NCBI GenBank assembly: GCA_022496185.1
Contig: WTXG01000343.1
Coordinates: 1 to 33,612, forward strand
From: Multifurca ochricompacta
Lineage: Eukaryota > Basidiomycota > Agaricomycetes > Russulales > Russulaceae
Length of the DNA stretch: 33,612 bases
Direction of reading: 5' to 3'
Shown here: one piece after another, positions 28,559-33,612 of the stretch
Position numbering within the stretch: the first letter of the stretch is position 1
How the letters are laid out: every line of letters begins with the position of its first letter
Notes under the pieces: model-generated
Told to the model about the DNA's origin: nothing
The model's input: the letters and a program-made list of their open reading frames with translations, nothing else
Database searches by the model: none
Translations under genes and position numbers: made by a program

Positions 28559-29151
28559 TGTTATGAACCCCACTGCGTCGTCTTGTTTCCTTTTCACTTC
28601 ACGTGACTTGTTGTTTGGTTGTGCTTGCCCCTTTGTTGACTGTGTTATGACTGGCATTGTACTTGTTTGTCCCTTATCTATGACTCGACTTCTTGCTTAT
28701 CTGTGACTCATACCTTACATCAGAACTCTTATGTATTTTCCCACCAGAATCATGACTATACCAGATCCGTCTACATATATTCTCATCTGGCCCACTTAAC
28801 CCTGTTCCCCATTTGGATACATTACGACTTTGTTGATACATCGAGTACATTACTCCGATTCAGACTCCAATTTCTATTACGTATATAAGGCCTGCCTAGA
28901 TAGCCTGTATGCCTTAGACTTGACTTCTTAATCGACTTGGTGCATTACCTTCTGGGTGATCCTAAGACCTGACTCTTGAATCGTCTCAGTGCTTCTGGCA
29001 CTCTTCCACTCACCGACACTAAGGGATTAGCTCCTTGGTGTTGACTTCTCACCCGATCTCCGTGTACTTGAAAGACAGTGCACACTTGACTTTGTAGTTT
29101 CGCTACGCAACTTATCACACATTGTGATGAACACCTGCACCAGGCGTTACA
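28559..29151 (+). repeat. Element C 3' LTR (593 bp)
   Basis: TGTTATGAAC to GGCGTTACA. Diverged from the B and D LTRs in U3, but TATATAAG (28882-28889) and AGACTTGACTT (28916-28926) keep the 34-nt spacing. Confidence 0.85.
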
Positions 29152-29156
29152 TGCAT
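29152..29156. repeat. Five bases (TGCAT) between the C and D LTRs
   Basis: Exactly five bp lie between adjoining LTRs, the size of a target duplication. The partner copy would be after the D 3' LTR (outside the window) or before the lost C 5' end. Confidence 0.4.
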
Positions 29157-29750
29157 TGTTACAACCTCTGCCTAGCAACCCACTTTTCTTCACGATCCCC
29201 AGTGATGACCCTACCCGTCCCCCTACCTTACATTTCTTGATCACATCCCCTTCCTGGGACCCGTCACATGCCCTGCTTCCCTCCCCGTGATCGGCTTTGT
29301 CTTTGTTTATGCCACTTTGCTCATGATTGACTTCTTATCCATTATCTTCTATCTCTTATCTTTACGACTGGACACTTACTTAATTCCCTATCAGAAGCCA
29401 GGCTTTACGCCCTCCGCTTTCATATATTCGGGCCCACATGACTCCGCGTTATCTTATCTTTAGACGCTCATTCGATTACGTATATAAGTCCACTGTAGCT
29501 ACATTGTAGACCTCAGACTCGACTTATTGAATACATCGGTGCTTGTCTTCTGGACTTCCCTTTGAAAGCTTTGACTCGATCATCTCACCAAGTACTTCTG
29601 GTACTTTCCGCTCAACATCATCTTAGAGTACAGCCTCTTTGACTTTGACTCTTTCATAACGCACTCCAAGGAGCCCTATTGGCCCCTTACCTGATAATGA
29701 ATGAACGCTGTCACACAAGTCATGTGGAACATCCCGCACTGGACGTAACA
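29157..29750 (+). repeat. Element D 5' LTR (594 bp)
   Basis: TGTTACAACC to GGACGTAACA, similar to the B LTR with many transitions. TATATAAG at 29481-29488 and AGACTCGACTT at 29515-29525. The leader here has acquired ATG codons (for example near 29698) that B lacks. Confidence 0.9.
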
Positions 29751-29752
29751 TC

Positions 29753-29763
29753 AAGTTGAGTCT
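29753..29763 (+). other. Element D self-priming primer-binding site
   Basis: AAGTTGAGTCT, two bases after the LTR, pairs with AGACTCGACTT (29515-29525) in 10 Watson-Crick pairs and one G-U. Confidence 0.7.
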
Positions 29764-29772
29764 CCTCCCAAC

Positions 29773-31287
29773 GTGGCTTCGTCCAGCCACAGTCAGACCC
29801 TGTTCAGAGAAGAGCTCATCGAACGCAGAGACGAGAATAATCTTTCACAACAGACACTTGGCTCTGCCGTCTGGAAAGACTTTGAAACCGAGTTTGGATA
29901 CTACATCTATCACAATGGAAGATACCAACCGGTAGAATACGACAATGAAAAGAGAGTTTGGTATTGTATCCGATACTTGGATAGCAGACACTCGTGGGTT
30001 ACTACCGCTCCTGCTCCACCAGAATTCGGTCTTGGACCGTGGAGAGAGAACCCGCCCGCGATCATCACCGACTCAGAACCAGAAGAATACGTCGAAGAGA
30101 ATAGTGAAGACACACCAGTATTAGCATTGCCTACACCCCTGGTTGCACCAGCAGTTGTCACAATCAGAGCCCCTGCTTTGACAACTCCTCAGATATTGAT
30201 ACAATCCTCAGACACTGTTACCCCATTCCACCAGAACATGTCCACCATTGCTGCCCAACTCCCTGATCCCGTTCCTCCTCCTCCCCCACCCCCTGTTGTC
30301 CCGAACATCCCTCCTCCATCGGGACGTCTTTTGGGGATCTTGCCCCAGACCTTCACGGGAGATCGCTCCCAGAGTAAGAAGTTCATGCTGGAGTTCACCA
30401 CCTTTAAGAACTTCAACCACAATGTTGCCCAAATCGTCAACCCCTTCCAGCGCGCCAACCTCTTTCTCTCTCTCATCAGGGGTGACGCCGTTGACGATTG
30501 GACAATGGAACAGCTCAAGTGGTTGAACGAGCAAGTAGAGAGTGGCCGCCGTACTACCAGTGAAGGCCTCTGGGAGACCATAGCCCAGAGATTCAAAGAC
30601 GCCTTCACTGATGGACAGGCAAAACAGAAAGCAGCCAGGGAATTAAAGTCCCTGTGAATGGAAAAGGGAGAACTCGACGCCTATGTGGCAAAATTCCGGA
30701 GCCTGGCAAATTGGGCAGGCTATGATATGGATGAAGAAGCAACCTTGGACCTCTTTTCCCAAGGACTGCCAAACCCGCTTGTCAAAAACATCATTCAGTT
30801 CCATCACCCTCATGACTGGGACGAGTGGGTTGATGCTGCTCAACAACAGCAGCAGGACTATCTCGACTTCCAAACACGATTTGGAGTCGACACCAAGAAA
30901 GGAAAGACTCGAGAACAGTGGAAGGCCGCGTTTGGAGTCAAACCAGCGCACACTACTCCGAGGGATCCCAATGCTATGGATACCTCAGCAGACAGAGTCA
31001 GGGCAAGAGCCATGCTCACAGAAGACAAACGGCAGACATTGATGAAAGAAGGACAGTGTTTCCGCTGTAAGGGGCAGGGGCATATGTCCCGAGACTGTCC
31101 GAAGAAGGGAGTACAAGTTGCAGTGGCAAACGCTACACCGACAGCCCCCATCAACAATAACCCACCAGCTGCAGACAAGCGGACCAAGGAAGAAAAGGCC
31201 CAAGACATATGGGCAAACATGATGAAGGAAAGTGAGGAAGTGCGAGCCATCCTTGTGGAGAAGGCATTCGCAAAGAAGGATTTTTGA
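29773..31287 (+). pseudogene. Element D gag, one internal TGA
   Basis: 505 codons from GTG (A at -3, G at +4) to TGA at 31285-31287, with one TGA at 30655-30657 where B has AGA, fitting a CGA ancestor. N-terminal domain as in B (FREELIERRDENNLSQQ; VWYCIRYLD), proline run (PPPPPPP), gag core, CCHC knuckle (CFRCKGQGHMSRDC). The end GAT TTT TGA with five T (31281-31285) overlaps the -1 pol frame. Confidence 0.9.
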
Positions 31288-33612
31288 TAAGCTCTACCCC
31301 ATCGGCCTGGGCAAGAGCACTCCATGTTACCTCTGTGTATACTAGTTGGTTCAAATCATTAAAAATACCAGTTCATTTCGAGACTACACAGAGGACGGCC
31401 GACCGAGACATCTTAGTGGACTCTGGAGCCACAGACAACTTTATCAGTCCAAGAATGATTAAAACCTTGGGACTGGGGATGCAGGCTCTTCCCCAAGAGA
31501 AAAATATCTGGAATATTGATGGAACTGCCAACCGTGCTGGAAAGATCACGCATTATACTGACCTAAACGTCCAAGTCGGGGAAATAACAAAAGTCATTCA
31601 CTTTCTGATTACTGACTTGGGGGACGAAGACCTTATTTTGGGGTATCCATGGCTTGCTGCATTCGAACCCCGGATCAATTGGGCCGATGCGACAATGGAT
31701 AAAGATTCATACCCCACCATCATTACGTCGACAGGCTACGATTATGCGGTCAGACATCGGACAGTGAAAGTTGCAGATGCCAGCGAGGAAGACCTAGGTC
31801 ACTGTTATGCCACGAAGGCTTCAGAACTAGCCCAGAAGGCAATACAGGGGCAGACAGAGAAGACTTATGATGACATAGTACCGCACGTCTACCACCGACA
31901 TTGGAGGGTATTCTCAGAAGAAGAGTCACAGCGATTTCCACCCTCTTGACCTTGGGATCATGCCATAGACCTACTCCCTGATACGCCGGCAGCAATCGAT
32001 TGCAAAATCTATCCATTATCCCAGTCCGAGCAGGTGGCATTGACGGAGTTCCTCGAAGAACATTTGGTGAAAGGATATATTCGCCCATCCAAATCACAGT
32101 ATGCCTCGCCCTTCTTCTTCATCAAGAAGAAGGATGGTAAGCTGCAGCCAGTCCAGGATTATCGACGAATTAATGCTCACACCGTGAAGAATGCCTACCC
32201 CTTGCCGCTCATCTCCGAACTCATAGACACCATGAGGGATAAGTCCCTCTTCTCAAAGATGGACGTGCGGTGGGGATACAATAACGTCAGAATCAAGGAA
32301 GGCGATCAGTGTAAAGCGGCATTCAAAACAAATCAAGGATTGTTTGAACTGAATGTCATGTTCTTTGGCCTTACAAACTCACCAGCGACATTCCAAGCCA
32401 TGATGAACCACATCTTCCATGATCTCATTCTTACTGGAGAAGTAGTGGTCTATATGGACAACATCTTGGTGGCCACCCCAGACAACCTAGACCACCACCG
32501 AGACCGTGTGCATCAGGTATTAGATATACTCCAAGAACACAACCTGTACCTCAAACCCGCCAAGTGCTCTTTTGAGCAACGAAGTGTTGAGTACCTAGGA
32601 GTCATCTTAGAAAGAGGACAAGTGCGCATGGATCCCGTTAAAGTACAGGGGATCTGGGAGTGGCCAGTGCCGACCTGTGTCAAAGACGTCTGGTCATTCA
32701 TTGGGTTCTGTAACTTCTACCGACGCTTTGTCAAAGGATTCTCAGGCATTGCACAACCATTGAACGATCTCCTGAAAAAGGATGTGCCATGGCATTGGAG
32801 TTCAACACAACAACAGGCGTTTGAACAGATCAGGGATCTAGTCAGCTCAGAGCCCGTACTCATCCAACCAGATCTGCATCATCCTTTTGAATTGGAAGTA
32901 GATGCCTCTCACTTCGCAAACGGAGCTGTATTATACCAGAGAGATGCCACACAAGTACTTCACCCAGTGGCGTACTACTCTGAGACCTTCTCCCCAGCCG
33001 AGCGGAACTATGACATCTGGGATAGGGAACTCCTAGCCATAGTTAAGGCATTGCGACACTGGCGACCTTACCTGGCCGGGACCCCACATAAGACCATCAT
33101 CCACACCGACCATTCCAACTTATTGTATTGGAAGGAACCCCACAAAATCAGTCGACGTGTGGCACGAGAAGTTCTGGAGTTAGAAGAATATAACTTCACC
33201 CTGAAACACATTGCTGGAAGCCAGAATGCCAGAGCAGATGCACTGTCATGCAGACCAGACATGCACACAGGCGAGGATGACAATAATGACATCACTGTCC
33301 TCCTGGAGGAAGTGTTTGCAAAAACTGCCGTAGTCAGCCTCCACGATATGGACCTATGGGCACAGGTATCCCAAAATATGAACCAAGAACTGTGCCGTTC
33401 TTGGGCCAATGCACACAACTTAAAAGAGGTCAACGGCCTTTGGTGGAAAGACAGCGATTGACTGGTTGTCACTGGTGGCGACAACATTAAGAGGGGGGTG
33501 ATCCATTTTCACCACGACCTTCCCTCCGCAGGACACCCGGCATTCATAACACCTACGCACTGGCCAAAAGAGACTATTGGTGGCCCAACATGAAAAAGGA
33601 CATCGAGAGTTA
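31284..33612 (+). pseudogene. Element D pol, through RNase H into integrase
   Basis: In -1 relation to gag. Protease VDSGATDNF, RT with [15 protein letters not shown] box YMDN (32451-32462; second Asp lost, as in C), RNase H (EVDASHFANGAV; HTDHSNLLYW), then the integrase zinc region (HHDLPSAGHP) to the edge. TGA at 31947-31949 and 33459-33461 match Arg codons in B or C. A one-base loss near 33539 (a G run) shifts the end. Not functional as read. Confidence 0.9.

Larger units (their letters stand above)
23081..29151 (+). mobile_element. Element C: 5'-truncated, decayed relative of B
   Basis: Homology to B begins abruptly at CAGGCCAAGC inside gag (23081) and runs through pol, ORF3, polypurine tract and a 593-bp 3' LTR. 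The 5' LTR and gag N-terminus are missing. About ten premature TGA codons and three one-base deletions break it. Confidence 0.9.
29157..33612 (+). mobile_element. Element D: relative of B, cut by the right edge
   Basis: 5' LTR, self-priming site, gag and pol to the integrase zinc region. Closely related to B but with independent TGA codons and several CpG losses. Confidence 0.92.

Noticed and set aside
29753..29763. Compensatory covariation between B and D primer sites
   Set aside because: Both differences are explained by CpG loss from one ancestral site, so they are not independent paired changes. Only A versus B/D counts.

Overview
The window is a nest of LTR retrotransposons from a eukaryote, most likely a filamentous basidiomycete. 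That call rests on the Ty3/gypsy elements with a C-terminal chromodomain (chromoviruses), the Ty1/copia elements, and the density of nesting; the species cannot be named from this sequence. I find no host gene, tRNA, rRNA or CRISPR array.

Layout. 1-4121, minus strand: copia element E1 (gag, protease, integrase, start of RT, primer site, LTR), running off the left edge. 4124-5464 and 5465-5831, minus strand: the LTR and RNase H end of a second copia element, E2. 5832-14194, plus strand: complete chromovirus A, inserted in the E2 RNase H codons with a 5-bp target duplication; E2 resumes at 14195-15036. 15037-22526, plus strand: chromovirus B, bounded by two 589-bp LTRs, with gag, pol and a third gene (ORF3) for a protein with four Cys/His clusters. 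22527-23080: unassigned DNA. 23081-29151, plus strand: a decayed relative, C (5'-truncated gag, pol, ORF3, 3' LTR). 29157-33612, plus strand: a further relative, D (5' LTR, gag, most of pol), cut by the right edge.

How the elements appear to work. In A, B and D the sequence 34 nt downstream of the LTR TATA box, where the RNA should start, is complementary to the sequence 2 nt after the 5' LTR. This is the layout of self-primed (Tf1/sushi-type) reverse transcription. Gag and pol lie in -1 relation, with a run of five T before the gag stop. The leader and start of gag in A and B contain no ATG over long stretches (about 1.75 kb in A), and gag opens at GTGGCTTC in A, B and D. E1 instead has an ATG-started gag and a primer site resembling the complement of a tRNA-Met anticodon arm.

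Decay. Every premature stop I could identify is TGA, almost all explained by CGA to TGA, and the lost catalytic residues (E1 protease; C and D reverse transcriptase) also fit CpG loss. By contrast, the frame breaks are nearly all single-base deletions in short homopolymers. In A, whose two LTRs differ only by single-base indels, these look like sequencing or assembly errors rather than real damage.
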